From NCBI GenBank assembly GCA_036677375.1, contig JAVBWO010000017.1, positions 1-63,447 of the forward strand: DNA of 63,447 nucleotides. The letters are read 5' to 3'. Under the pieces are notes generated by a model. It made no database searches and was not told the DNA's origin. It worked only from the letters and a program-made list of their open reading frames with translations. This stretch comes from JAVBWO01 sp036677375 (lineage in GTDB: Bacteria; Bacillota; Dehalobacteriia; UBA4068; UBA4997). Shown piece by piece: positions 36,470 through 45,730 of the stretch. The translations under genes and the position numbers were made by a program. Position 1 is the first letter of the stretch. Each line of letters opens with the position of its first letter.

Positions 36470-37177
36470 TTAGGCGATACCCAGGAAAGTTTCCATAAAT
36501 TTTTCGTTATTATTAGCTTCGCTGGGGCTACCGTGAAAAACAATCCGGCCGTCTTCCAACAGGTAGACATGATCCGCCAGATCAGCAGCCAGCGTAGTGC
36601 TTTGCTCTACCAGAAGAATACTGATACCGCTGTTTTTGATTTCCTCAATGGCTTTGAACACATCCTCGCGCAGGTTTGGGGCTAAACCCAAGGACGGCTC
36701 GTCAATGCATAGCATTTTGGCATCGGACATCAGGCCGCGGCCAATGGTCAGCATACGCGCCTCGCCGCCTGATAGGGTACCTGCCGTCTGCTTGGCTAAA
36801 ACCTTTAGCTTAGGAAACAACTTCATAACGAACTCCAGATTCTCGTCATATTTCGCTCTGGCGTTTTTAATATAAGCGCCTAATTTCAAGTTTTCCATCA
36901 CGGTCATTTCGGGAAAAAGATGTCGATCCTCCGGCACATAGACCAAGCCTTTTTCCACCAACTGATAGGTAGGCAGTTTTCGTGTATCCTCACCCAAAAA
37001 TTCAATGCAGCCAGCAGTTGGCTTAATCAGGCCGCAGATGGTTTTCAGCAGGGTGCTTTTACCGTGCCCGTTGGGGCCGAACATTGCCGCCAGCTCTCCT
37101 CTTTTTACATGAAGTGTAATGCCTTTGATGATCTGGATTTCACCATATTTGGTCTCAACATCACGAATTTGCAGCAT
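36470..37177 (-). CDS. livF: Liv-type ABC ATPase LivF
   Basis: An ATPase of about 235 residues. Walker A FGPNGHGKSTLLKT (about 34), signature GTLSGGEARMLTIGR (about 136), Walker B MLCIDEPSLGLAPN and H-loop LLVEQSTTLAA. The second ATG (MLQIRDVE) has AGGAG seven bases upstream and is preferred over the first. It overlaps the end of livG. It carries the only intact signature motif of the two ATPases in this importer. Confidence 0.93.
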   Translation of the reverse strand: MLQIRDVETKYGEIQIIKGITLHVKRGELAAMFGPNGHGKSTLLKTICGLIKPTAGCIEFLGEDTRKLPTYQLVEKGLVYVPEDRHLFPEMTVMENLKLGAYIKNARAKYDENLEFVMKLFPKLKVLAKQTAGTLSGGEARMLTIGRGLMSDAKMLCIDEPSLGLAPNLREDVFKAIEEIKNSGISILLVEQSTTLAADLADHVYLLEDGRIVFHGSPSEANNNEKFMETFLGIA

Positions 37178-37898
37178 TGGCATACTCCTCTCCCAGATAG
37201 ACTTCGATAACTTTTTTATCCTTTGCTACCGTTGCCGGGGAACCTTCGGCAATTTTACTGCCGTTTTCTAAGATCATCATGCGGTCAGACATCGCCATCA
37301 AAAATTTCATGATGTGCTCAATGACGATAATCGTTACGCCCGTCTCACGGATCTTTTTATAATAGTCAACGCTCTTTATGATCTCGGCAGGACTTAAACC
37401 GCCCAATGGTTCATCCAGCAGCAGCAATTGAGGGCGTGTGGCCAAAGCAGCGCCGATCATTACTTTCTTTTTATCGAATAAACGCAGATGCTCAAGAACA
37501 ATATCCTGTTTTTCCGTCAATTCGAAAAACGCCATAATCTCATCGGTGCGTTTCTGAAAGGCTTTTTTATGAACCGGCGAACCATAGAAGGAACCTATTG
37601 TAATATTTTCACGTACCGTCATGCTATTAAAAACAATAGGAGCCTGAAAAGTTCTGGCTATTCCTTTGTGGCAGATCTCGTGCGTGGATAGCTTTTCAAT
37701 GTGGTGAGAATCGAAAATAATCGAACCTTCCCCCCGGTATACACCGGAGATGAGATTATATAATGAAGTTTTACCGGCGCCATTGGGTCCGGCAATGCCC
37801 AAAATTTCGCCTCGCTCCACCTCAAAGCTTAGGTGGTTGATGGCTTTTAATTCGCCGAATTTAAGCGTTGCGTTTTCCACAGTCAAAATTTTATCCAC
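37161..37898 (-). CDS. livG: Liv-type ABC ATPase LivG with degenerate signature motif
   Basis: A 245-residue ATPase starting at GTG after GAGGTGAGATT. Walker A GIAGPNGAGKTSLYNL (about 36), Walker B LLLLDEPLGGLSPAE and H-loop IVIEHIMKFLMA are intact. The ABC signature, normally LSYGQ/LSGGQ followed by a basic stretch, reads HLRLFDKKKVMIGAALA, so the Ser-Gly-Gly core is missing. With LivF it would make one normal and one degenerate ATP site. The role in amino-acid-type import is clear; the effect on turnover is inferred. Confidence 0.92.
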   Translation of the reverse strand: MDKILTVENATLKFGELKAINHLSFEVERGEILGIAGPNGAGKTSLYNLISGVYRGEGSIIFDSHHIEKLSTHEICHKGIARTFQAPIVFNSMTVRENITIGSFYGSPVHKKAFQKRTDEIMAFFELTEKQDIVLEHLRLFDKKKVMIGAALATRPQLLLLDEPLGGLSPAEIIKSVDYYKKIRETGVTIIVIEHIMKFLMAMSDRMMILENGSKIAEGSPATVAKDKKVIEVYLGEEYANAANS

Positions 37899-37991
37899 AA
37901 TCTCACCTCGACTTTGTCAAATGCGGCAATACAAGACACCATCATGTGAAAAAATGGTGGAATTGCATCATCATTGCATTTTATGATTATG

Positions 37992-38024
37992 GCGGGAAGG
38001 ATTCTTTTTGAGAAAACTTCCCGC
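37992..38024 (-). terminator. hairpin between livK and livG (probable partial terminator)
   Basis: GCGGGAAG (37992-37999) pairs with CTTCCCGC (38017-38024), 57 bases after the livK stop codon. As in the other importer, it probably keeps the binding protein in excess of the membrane parts. Confidence 0.65.
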
Positions 38025-38081
38025 TTCATCATATTAAATTCCTGCTAAAATATATTGTCTAAGGCATCAGACAACCGTTTT

Positions 38082-39365
38082 CTATTGTAACCACCAAGGC
38101 ATTTCCCAATGAGCTCCCGCCTTTTGATCGTGCAGGTATAAAAGAACATCTGAACCGCCCTGGATCTGGAAGAATTGCATGGGGATCGCATTGGCGCTGG
38201 AAGCGCCGTCATGCCGCTCCGGCTGTACGATATAGGTACCGCAGGTCATATTGGAGAAGGGGTGCTCGGCGGAAGATTCAATGTAGGCGTTGATGGCATC
38301 ATAATCGTCATAACTGCCCACCGCTTCCACCGCTTGCTTCCAGATATAGACCATATCATAAGCAATGTAGGAATAGGTGCCGGCTTCGGTGCCGAAGAGA
38401 TCAAAATATTCTTTGTTAAAGGTTTCTTTTTTGTCCGGCAATGCGCTGATGCAAGTACACCAGAAAACGCCATTGGATTTTTCACCTAACAGTTGTTTAT
38501 ATTCCGGCGAGGAAGGAACAAACTGAACAAAAAGCAGCGAGTCGGTAGGATTTTCGTCAAATTGTTTGGTAAAAGCCACTGCGGTATCCAAGGAAGTGGT
38601 AACCGCGAAAATGATCGCGGGGTTCTCGGCACGGATCTTGGTCAACTGCGCGGAGAATTCGGTATTGCCATATACATAAGTGTCGTTTAATACGATATCC
38701 CAACCTTCCGCTTTGGCGGAATCGGCAATACCGGCTTTAATGTTGATGTCATAGTTGGTATCGCCGCCTAGAATAGCAATTTTTTGATTGGGATATTCAT
38801 AACCTTCCAGGGTGGTCATGATATTGAAAGCATATGGTCCATAAGATTTTTCATCACAAATCATCATAAAGATGTTAGAATATTGTTCAGGAGCTTCCAG
38901 ATAAGCGTCGGTAGTGTTACTTTCAGCGTTATTAAACAGGAAGGGCATGTCGTATTTACCAAAAGCATAAATCGCGGAACTGCCATAGAAAGCACCGGGC
39001 AGGTTCACCACAGCGCCTTTCTGGTACATCAGCTCGGCGGCGGCCACCGCATCCTCAGAAGAACCGTTTTTCAAGTCGGCATAGACCGCTTTCAGCTGTT
39101 TGCCAAGCACACCTCCGGCGGCATTGATTTCGGCAATAGCCATTTCGGTACCGTTGGTGATGTGCATACCCATCTGTGCGCCGTCACCGGTGATCATGGT
39201 CGGTACCCCGATGATGATATCACCATCAATAGCCGCATCACCATTAGAATCGTTAGAAGCATCGGTAGAATTTTCGTTCCCGCTTTCCGCAGCCTCCTGC
39301 TGTCCGCATGCGGCTAAGGAAAAGATCAGCGCCAGAGCCATTAGCACAATGAAAACTTTTTTCAT
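38082..39365 (-). CDS. livK: Liv-type amino-acid-binding lipoprotein
   Basis: A 427-residue periplasmic-binding-protein-like lipoprotein (Peripla_BP_6). Signal peptide and lipobox FSLAAC (Cys about 20), then a Ser/Asn/Asp-rich linker. The mature part begins IIIGVPTMITGDGAQMGMHI and has NAAGGVLGKQLKAVYADLKNGS, typical of LivK/amide-binding proteins. AAGGAGG precedes the ATG. First gene of the leftward Liv operon, divergent from the threonine aldolase. The ligand is unknown; the gene neighbours argue for an amino acid or acylated amino acid. Confidence 0.93.
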   Translation of the reverse strand: MKKVFIVLMALALIFSLAACGQQEAAESGNENSTDASNDSNGDAAIDGDIIIGVPTMITGDGAQMGMHITNGTEMAIAEINAAGGVLGKQLKAVYADLKNGSSEDAVAAAELMYQKGAVVNLPGAFYGSSAIYAFGKYDMPFLFNNAESNTTDAYLEAPEQYSNIFMMICDEKSYGPYAFNIMTTLEGYEYPNQKIAILGGDTNYDINIKAGIADSAKAEGWDIVLNDTYVYGNTEFSAQLTKIRAENPAIIFAVTTSLDTAVAFTKQFDENPTDSLLFVQFVPSSPEYKQLLGEKSNGVFWCTCISALPDKKETFNKEYFDLFGTEAGTYSYIAYDMVYIWKQAVEAVGSYDDYDAINAYIESSAEHPFSNMTCGTYIVQPERHDGASSANAIPMQFFQIQGGSDVLLYLHDQKAGAHWEMPWWLQ

Positions 39366-39840
39366 GCTTTCTTCCTCCTTAAAATAAATATTTTTGCTTC
39401 TATATTATCATCCTGCTATAATCGGATGCTGAAGCAGAAAGGAAGTTGGTTGGCTGCCGCGCATTTTAGACACGCTTATGCAATTCGCCTATTGAATTTC
39501 GTATTGAATATTAGTATTATAGTGTTAGTTGCTTGACACCGACCACTAGTATACTGAAATTATATGCTTGAAAATTACCTTTATGTAAATTATAATGAAT
39601 TTGCCTGTACCAATATGGCAATCAAGGCATCCCATAAGGAAGTAGGAAGTAGCTAGTAGCTAAGCCTAGCTACTCCTGATAGTGATTGAGCATATTGCGC
39701 ATTTTTCCGGCAGCTATCACAAAAGGTGCTGACGATGCCATGTCGGGCTGCCGTTTTAACCGCCCGTGCATTCATATCATTTATTTACCGTTTTGCTTTA
39801 CCATCCTTTGGTGAAAAAACCAGCAGAAAGGAACATAGCA
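39366..39840. other. divergent intergenic region between livK and ltaE
   Basis: About 475 bases with no gene. It must drive both the Liv operon and ltaE. A perfect 8-bp hairpin, AGTAGCTA-AGCC-TAGCTACT, lies at 39655-39674 on the ltaE side without a following T-run and could be an operator or leader element. No glycine riboswitch pattern is recognised. Confidence 0.55.
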
Positions 39841-40872
39841 ATGTTACCAAACGGTTTGATTGATTTCCGCAGTGACACCATTACCGAACCAACGCCGGAA
39901 ATGCGGCAGGCCATGGCGGAAGCCGTAGTCGGCGACGATGTTTACGAAGATGACCCCACCACGGTACGGCTGGAGCAAACAGCGGCCAAAATGACCGGCA
40001 AACAAGCCGGCTTATTCGTACCCAGCGGCACGATGGGCAACCAATTGGCTCTCTTCACCCATGCAAAGCGGGGCGAAGAAGTGATACTCCCGGAAGACTG
40101 CCACATTGTAGTCCATGAAGTCGCGGCGGCGGCGGTTATCGCCGGTGTTCAGCTGCGCTGCCTGCCCACACAACATGGTGAAATGGCTTATTCCGATATC
40201 GTGCGCACAGTCCGTACCGAATTGCAGGATATCCATTGTCCCCGTACAGCACTGATCACTTATGAAAATGCCGATTCGGGAGGCCGGGTTCGAAGCCTAG
40301 ACTATATGCGTCAAATCAAAGAGATCGCCGACCGGTTTGGGCTGGCAGTACATATCGACGGCGCCCGCATCTTTAACGCCGCCATCGCCTGCCAAGCGGA
40401 TGTGAAAGAACTGGCTCAATATGCCGATTCCATTTCCATATGCCTGTCAAAAGGCTTATGTTCCCCTATTGGCTCCGTTTTGGTCGGCAGCCGGGAATTC
40501 ATCGCCCAAGCCCGCAAGAAAAGAAAAATCCTGGGCGGCGGTATGCGTCAAACCGGTTTTTTGGCCGCTCCGGGTCTGATTGCACTAACCAGGATGAGCC
40601 GGCGGTTGGGTGAAGATCATGACAACGCCCAGTATCTGGCCGAAAGCCTGTCCCGCCTGCCCAAATGTGAAATCCTGTGCCGGCCGGAAATCAACATGGT
40701 ATTTTGCAAATTACACACTGCTGTAAGCGATGAAGAACTGACGGCCGGTCTGCGTGAACGAAACATTGTCATGAATCCGCCGTCGGATGGCGCATACCGT
40801 TTTGTTACACATTATTGGATCGACCGCCATGATATCGACTGTTTGATCGGCTGCATCCAGCAATACCTTTAA
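39841..40872 (+). CDS. ltaE: low-specificity L-threonine aldolase (beta-eliminating lyase family)
   Basis: A 343-residue PLP enzyme. FRSDTITEPTPEMRQAMAEA, GDDVYEDDPTT, FVPSGTMGNQLAL, HIDGARIFNAAI and SISICLSKGLCSPIGS (PLP Lys) are standard for threonine aldolases. It cleaves threonine and related beta-hydroxy amino acids to glycine plus an aldehyde. The ATG at 39841 follows AAAGGAAC; a longer frame upstream has no ribosome site. Divergent from livK and convergent with the enolase-superfamily gene. Glycine made here could feed the GcvP-like pair if that pair does act on glycine. Confidence 0.92.
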   Translation: MLPNGLIDFRSDTITEPTPEMRQAMAEAVVGDDVYEDDPTTVRLEQTAAKMTGKQAGLFVPSGTMGNQLALFTHAKRGEEVILPEDCHIVVHEVAAAAVIAGVQLRCLPTQHGEMAYSDIVRTVRTELQDIHCPRTALITYENADSGGRVRSLDYMRQIKEIADRFGLAVHIDGARIFNAAIACQADVKELAQYADSISICLSKGLCSPIGSVLVGSREFIAQARKKRKILGGGMRQTGFLAAPGLIALTRMSRRLGEDHDNAQYLAESLSRLPKCEILCRPEINMVFCKLHTAVSDEELTAGLRERNIVMNPPSDGAYRFVTHYWIDRHDIDCLIGCIQQYL

Positions 40873-40928
40873 AAGCGCTACGCGATGCGGGGTTTCCGCT
40901 CCGCAACTCTCCTATATGTAATAAGCTG

Positions 40929-40997
40929 AAAGGATTCTAGTATAGATTCCTTTGCTATTTTTATCATCCGCTACAGCGGGGTCACATCAGACCCCGC
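40929..40997 (+). terminator. tandem terminators between ltaE and the enolase-superfamily gene
   Basis: A first imperfect hairpin (AAAGGA...TCCTTT, 40929-40953) is followed by a T-rich run. A second perfect GCGGGGTC-ACATCA-GACCCCGC stem (40976-40997) has six T residues after it. The second overlaps the last codons of the convergent gene. Confidence 0.8.
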
Positions 40998-42110
40998 TTT
41001 TTTGGCTTCAAAATGCATCTTCGCCAGCGTCCTTGCCGCCAGGATCGTCCTATCAGGAACAAAAGCATTGCCGGGGGTTAGGGACGGCAGGACATAACCG
41101 GGAGCCGACAATTCAATACGGTTACCACTAAGCTCCTGGGCAAAGAAATGATCCGACGGGAAGAGATCGCTGGGATAAGTCATGTTGCCAATAGACGCCA
41201 GTTCTATGCAAATTCCGGCACCCAGCGCCGTTTCCAGCATAGACCCGACCCAGCAGCCGATATTGGCTTCCCGGCACATACGGTTAACTTCCAGCGTATT
41301 TTGCAGCCCGCCTAAGCGGCCCGGCTTCAGATTGATATAGCGACAAGCGCCGATTTCTATGGCCTGCCTGGCGGCATGGGGCGAGGAGATGGATTCATCA
41401 AGGCAAATAGGGGTCTCCATTTGCGCCTGAAGCTTAGCATGGTCAATAAGATCATTATAGAAAAGCGGCTGCTCGATCATGGCCAAGCCCAGTTGATCGA
41501 TCTCCCGGAACAGTGGCAAATCATCCAGAGAATAGCAGGCATTGCAGTCGATATGGAAAACTTGATGGGGAAAGGCGGCAGTAACCGCTTGCAGCATTTG
41601 AAGATCCCAGCCCGGCATCGCTTTCAGCTTGATCCTGGGCATTTGGTCGGCAATGGCCCCGTCGATCAATTTTAACAGCGTGTCAATACTGTCCTGGACA
41701 CCGAAGTCCGCGCCGGCGGCGATGGGATGATAAGTACCGCCCAACAGTTCATGCAACGGTTTGCCCCGCATTTTAGAATCAAGAGTCCACCAGGCAATCT
41801 CCAGGGCCGATTTTGCAAAAGGATTGCCCTTATACCGGGACAAAACGGCATTGATCTCAGAGGCGTCGGCAAACTCTTCTCCCACGAGCAAAGGCGCCAG
41901 AAACTGCTTGATGACATAATACACACCCCAGGCGCATTCGGGAGAATAGGTGGGGCCAAATAAAGGGCTGGCTTCGCTCCAGCCGATATCGTTGCCGGAG
42001 GTCATGCTTACAAGAATGGAAAAGATATCGGGATCTTCGCCATAAGCTGTTTTCCAGGGATGGATCAGCGGGCTTTTAATCAAATAGACATCTAGCGTAT
42101 CAATTTTCAT
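40971..42110 (-). CDS. enolase-superfamily N-acylamino-acid racemase / o-succinylbenzoate-synthase-like enzyme
   Basis: A 379-residue muconate-lactonising-type barrel enzyme. Catalytic pieces: RIKLKAMPGWD (KxK, about 163), HIDCNACYS (metal Asp), MIEQPLFYND (metal Glu), CLDESISS (metal Asp) and NLKPGRLGG (opposite Lys). This set is shared by o-succinylbenzoate synthase and N-succinylamino-acid racemase (NSAR). There are no menaquinone genes around it. Next to an M20 deacylase, importers and amino-acid enzymes, racemisation of N-acyl amino acids is the more likely job, but OSBS activity cannot be excluded. AAAGGCGGGTAGCT precedes the ATG. Confidence 0.85.
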   Translation of the reverse strand: MKIDTLDVYLIKSPLIHPWKTAYGEDPDIFSILVSMTSGNDIGWSEASPLFGPTYSPECAWGVYYVIKQFLAPLLVGEEFADASEINAVLSRYKGNPFAKSALEIAWWTLDSKMRGKPLHELLGGTYHPIAAGADFGVQDSIDTLLKLIDGAIADQMPRIKLKAMPGWDLQMLQAVTAAFPHQVFHIDCNACYSLDDLPLFREIDQLGLAMIEQPLFYNDLIDHAKLQAQMETPICLDESISSPHAARQAIEIGACRYINLKPGRLGGLQNTLEVNRMCREANIGCWVGSMLETALGAGICIELASIGNMTYPSDLFPSDHFFAQELSGNRIELSAPGYVLPSLTPGNAFVPDRTILAARTLAKMHFEAKKAGSDVTPL

Positions 42111-42261
42111 AGCTACCCGCCTTTCTTTGTATTCATTATATTAAGGCTAGTCCGGTTTTATTCTCCCCGTTTCCGAGTAATTTTTCAGGTCTAGGTTTCC
42201 TCGGCAGCCATGCACGGGCTTTCATCCCCATACCAATGGATATACATGTATCCATAAAACA

Positions 42262-42293
42262 CAAAAGCGCCCTTTTGAAAAAGGGCGCTTTTG
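42262..42293. terminator. 15-bp symmetrical terminator hairpin
   Basis: CAAAAGCGCCCTTTT (42262-42276) pairs perfectly with 42279-42293; the T-rich arms allow it to work in both directions. Confidence 0.8.
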
Positions 42294-42336
42294 CTTCCAA
42301 GACCTTACGCATAAAGATAATTACCCAAGCTACAAA

Positions 42337-42377
42337 AAGACCGCAGAGTGCGTTTTCCCTTTGCTCTCTGCGGTCTT
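42337..42377 (-). terminator. terminator of the second SLH gene
   Basis: AAGACCGCAGAG (42337-42348) pairs with CTCTGCGGTCTT (42366-42377), followed on the minus strand by a T-run, 44 bases after the stop codon. Confidence 0.85.
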
Positions 42378-42420
42378 GCCTAAACCGATTAATATTTTAA
42401 TAAATTGACGTTAAATCATC

Positions 42421-45400
42421 TTATACGCCACCGACGGGCTCATTGCCATTCCATGTGCCGTTATTGACATAACTACCACCGCTGATATTGACAGTGCCGC
42501 TGTTGCTAACTGTACCATTATTGGTTAACACCACGTTTAGCGGTACCTCTAGGCCACACTCCTCGAGAATGAGCAGACTTGTGCCGCTTGGGATGGTCAG
42601 GTTCTTAGAAAGCAATATTTCGTCCGCAACGATGATGTCAGTATAGTTACGCTCCAGTGCCTTGGTCAGACCCGTCTCATCAAAAACAAGAAACATCATA
42701 TCAGAACCCGAAATGTTTTCTTTGCCGGCGATATCCGCTACACCCTCTATATACTGTACAAAGAAGTGCCCATGATTGGCAATGGCACTATCCGCATCGG
42801 AAGTATCCAATGTCCCCATGACATTGATACGTCCGTAATTGGTAATGGTCCCTTCGTTGGTAACGGTACCACTGGTCTCAATCCACAGCACGGATTCGCC
42901 GCCGGAATAAGGTTCACCCTCGTCATAAACATTGGCAATCTGGATCATGCCGGTGGCACTATTGTCCAGCGTGCCAGCAATGTTCAGCTCGGCTTGAAGC
43001 TGATCATCTTCATTATCCGCCAATTCACAGAGTGCCAAATAGATTTCGCCGTTGTTGGTAAGCTTCACGGTTTGCGGTACCTGCAGGCTGCACCCTTCGT
43101 CAATGAGCAGCTTCGTGCCACTTGGAATGGTCAGATCGTGCGCAAGCTCGACCACGCCCTCATTCGCATCATCGCCTATCATGATGATAAAAGTATATTC
43201 ACGCTCCAGAGCCTTGGCTAGATCTGTCGCATCAAAGGCAAGAAACAACATTCCTTCAATCTTGTCTTTGCCTTCAATATCCTCTATACCCTCCGTATAC
43301 TGCACAAAGAATTGAGCATTGTGACTATTGTTGATCGTACCGACGGAAGTGTCCAAAGCGCCTATCACATTGATCCGGCCGTTATTAATGATGGTACCGG
43401 TGTTTACGACGCTGCCCGTGCCTGAAATGACCAGGGCGTTACTACCCGGCTGAACAATAGTGATCGCACCGCTGTTGATAAGATCGTTGCGTACCAACAG
43501 CAAGGCGGTAGTGATATATTCCGGATCTGTTTCGTACTCACCAACGACTATTTCAGCGCTGTTGTCCAAGCTGCCGGTTTCCGTTACCTCCAAAGTTGCG
43601 TTATCGCCGATTCGAACTGTACCATAGGTTACGTTGAGCGTCCCTTCGTTATTGAAAAGCGCCTCGCCCGCATCCGCCCAAATATTGAGGATCGCCCCGC
43701 GGAAATTAACGGTTGCACCACTAGCATTGTTAAAGGTGCTGGCATTGGCTACTTCAAGATAGCCGCCCCAATATCTGGCATCCGCGGCATCTTCCTGATC
43801 AGCGGTCAGCCCGCCCTGCTCCGCGGTGATCGTACCACGGTTATTGACGGTGCCGCCGTTGACGCAGAGCAAACCGCCGTTGGGACCCATAGGAATATCG
43901 GTACGAATGGAGTCGCAGGTAGCCGCGGCAATGGTAACGGTGCCGTTATTGGTCAAGGTACCGCCTTGCCGCACGACAAGCTCACCGATGACAGCATGCT
44001 CATGACTCGCCGCTTCGCCGGCAATCATGATGGTCCCGTTATTTTTCAGAGTGCTTCCCACGCTCAGCTTCATATTGTCACCCACCGTAAGCGTGACGCC
44101 GGAATCGATCGTCACGGGCTTACTAAGCGTCAATTCCGTCGCACTTTCGCCTGCCAGTATAAAGCTCGCCGTAATGCGGATGCCGCTTGCACGGGTTGCG
44201 GAAAGGGCGCTTTGCAACTCAGCCGCAGTGGCAACGCTGGCAGTGTAAGAAGAGGAGCCGCCACTAAAGCTTCCTCCCGAACTGGTACTTGATTCGGTCG
44301 TGGTTTCCTTTCCGCCCGCCACAGAGTTACCGTTCTCGCTGACGCCGGAAGTTCCTGCGGCAACGGTCATTTTAGTTCCGGAAGTATTCACCGCGGTATT
44401 ATTGCCGCTGATGACCGCCGCAGATACCGTACCGGAGCCGCTGATGGATACCCCTGCCGCGCTGCTTTCCACTTTTGTCACCTTAGCGCTTTTAGATACT
44501 TCAAGGGTCGCACCCTTGGCGTTTTCTTTGATCTCCACTGCCGCAACACTGGATGTGCCTTCAACCTTGAGCGAAGCGGCTTCGGCTGCCACAGTAACAG
44601 CAGCGATTTGGGCGTTTTGGGCAACCACCGGCACATTGCATTCAACGGAGACCTTCTCGAAAGTGCCTTCCAGGATCACATCGTCTTTCCCATCGTCAAT
44701 ATAGGTATATTCCACCGAACAGCCCGCTTCCGTGGCCACACGGATGGCGCCGCTTTCGGTTTTGCTGATCACCAGGCTTCCCACTTGGCTGTTGTTCTTG
44801 ATATGAATGGAATTCTCACCGCCGCCCCGTACCACGATGCGGCCGGTAACTGTTACGTGATCCAATGTGATATCGCCGCTGCCGGCGCCTTCCCCGATGA
44901 TGAGGTCGCCTGTTACGGTAAGATCTTTGAGCGTAGCGCTCGGTACATTCACCATCACATTACCGGCCGCAACTGTCTGTACCGTGTCTGCTGTCCGCAC
45001 ATAGGTCTTGATGATATTATCAAAAACCGTAGCAAAATCCTGGCGGGTCATCATTTCCTTTGGTCTCAGATTGGTACCGTCGCCATTGGCATAGCCGCTG
45101 TTTGCCATGGCATAAACCAGTCCTTTGGCCCATGAAGAAAGCTGGTCTGCATCCGCAAAGCTGTGTTTCAGGCTTTCCCCAGGCGCGAGCTTCAGGACCC
45201 GTGCAATCACAACGAAGGCTTCTTCGCGCGTGATATTTTTGTCAGGCAGAAACTTTTTACCTTCTCCCTTAAACGCGCCCATTTGACAAGCCGTTTGAAT
45301 AGAAGTGTAATACCATGCTTCCTTGGCTACATCAGAAAAAGCACCGATATTCTCTTTTTCCTGCGCGCCAAAGGCGCGGCTAATGATAGCTGCCATTTGC

Positions 45401-45597
45401 GCTCTGGTCAGCGGAGCGGTAGGCATGATTTTTTGATCATCCCCTACGAGCAAGCCGTTATCCACCGCTTTTTGCAAGAACTCGCCATAGGCGCCCGCCG
45501 GCATATCGGTAAAGTCAGATGCCGCCAGCGCCGACAACGGGCAGAGAAAAAGACCCAGGCATACCGCGATCAATCCGGACAAGATTTTTCTTTTCAT
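42421..45597 (-). CDS. secreted SLH-domain protein with repetitive beta region
   Basis: A 1,058-residue exported protein. Signal peptide MKRKILSGLIAVCLGLF to about LSALAA; three SLH modules at the N-terminus (about 26-205, with PLTRAQMAAIISRAF, NITREEAFVVIARVL and MMTRQDFATVFDNII); then valine-, threonine- and asparagine-rich repeats. Two long stretches near the C-terminus repeat the same plan (a VNTGTIINNGRINVIGALDT-type unit). These look like parallel beta-helix or filamentous-adhesin-like repeats. ATGGAGGTTGGAAC precedes the ATG. Unlike the other two SLH proteins here, the anchor is N-terminal. It lies next to an HTH/kinase pair in the same direction. Function unknown beyond surface display. 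Confidence 0.88.
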   Translation of the reverse strand: MKRKILSGLIAVCLGLFLCPLSALAASDFTDMPAGAYGEFLQKAVDNGLLVGDDQKIMPTAPLTRAQMAAIISRAFGAQEKENIGAFSDVAKEAWYYTSIQTACQMGAFKGEGKKFLPDKNITREEAFVVIARVLKLAPGESLKHSFADADQLSSWAKGLVYAMANSGYANGDGTNLRPKEMMTRQDFATVFDNIIKTYVRTADTVQTVAAGNVMVNVPSATLKDLTVTGDLIIGEGAGSGDITLDHVTVTGRIVVRGGGENSIHIKNNSQVGSLVISKTESGAIRVATEAGCSVEYTYIDDGKDDVILEGTFEKVSVECNVPVVAQNAQIAAVTVAAEAASLKVEGTSSVAAVEIKENAKGATLEVSKSAKVTKVESSAAGVSISGSGTVSAAVISGNNTAVNTSGTKMTVAAGTSGVSENGNSVAGGKETTTESSTSSGGSFSGGSSSYTASVATAAELQSALSATRASGIRITASFILAGESATELTLSKPVTIDSGVTLTVGDNMKLSVGSTLKNNGTIMIAGEAASHEHAVIGELVVRQGGTLTNNGTVTIAAATCDSIRTDIPMGPNGGLLCVNGGTVNNRGTITAEQGGLTADQEDAADARYWGGYLEVANASTFNNASGATVNFRGAILNIWADAGEALFNNEGTLNVTYGTVRIGDNATLEVTETGSLDNSAEIVVGEYETDPEYITTALLLVRNDLINSGAITIVQPGSNALVISGTGSVVNTGTIINNGRINVIGALDTSVGTINNSHNAQFFVQYTEGIEDIEGKDKIEGMLFLAFDATDLAKALEREYTFIIMIGDDANEGVVELAHDLTIPSGTKLLIDEGCSLQVPQTVKLTNNGEIYLALCELADNEDDQLQAELNIAGTLDNSATGMIQIANVYDEGEPYSGGESVLWIETSGTVTNEGTITNYGRINVMGTLDTSDADSAIANHGHFFVQYIEGVADIAGKENISGSDMMFLVFDETGLTKALERNYTDIIVADEILLSKNLTIPSGTSLLILEECGLEVPLNVVLTNNGTVSNSGTVNISGGSYVNNGTWNGNEPVGGV

Positions 45598-45730
45598 GTT
45601 CCAACCTCCATTAATAGCATCTTTTGATATATTGCAAGGGCTGCGTTTCCCTCTTAATATTTTAGCCTAAGCGACAACACAAAAAGTGGGCTGCCAGCTC
45701 AGTTTTCGTGTTTTTACGGTTGAAATACCA

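Larger units (their letters stand above)
42111..42420. other. intergenic stretch holding two strong terminators
   Basis: About 310 bases with no gene. Two perfect hairpins are present, one near each end of the space (given separately); the right part ends the SLH gene and the left part should hold the promoter of the enolase-superfamily gene. Confidence 0.6.

Noticed and set aside
39366..39840. Glycine riboswitch upstream of livK or ltaE
   Set aside because: Looked for because of the GcvP-like genes; no conserved glycine-aptamer pattern recognised here or in the 55-base gap before gcvPA.
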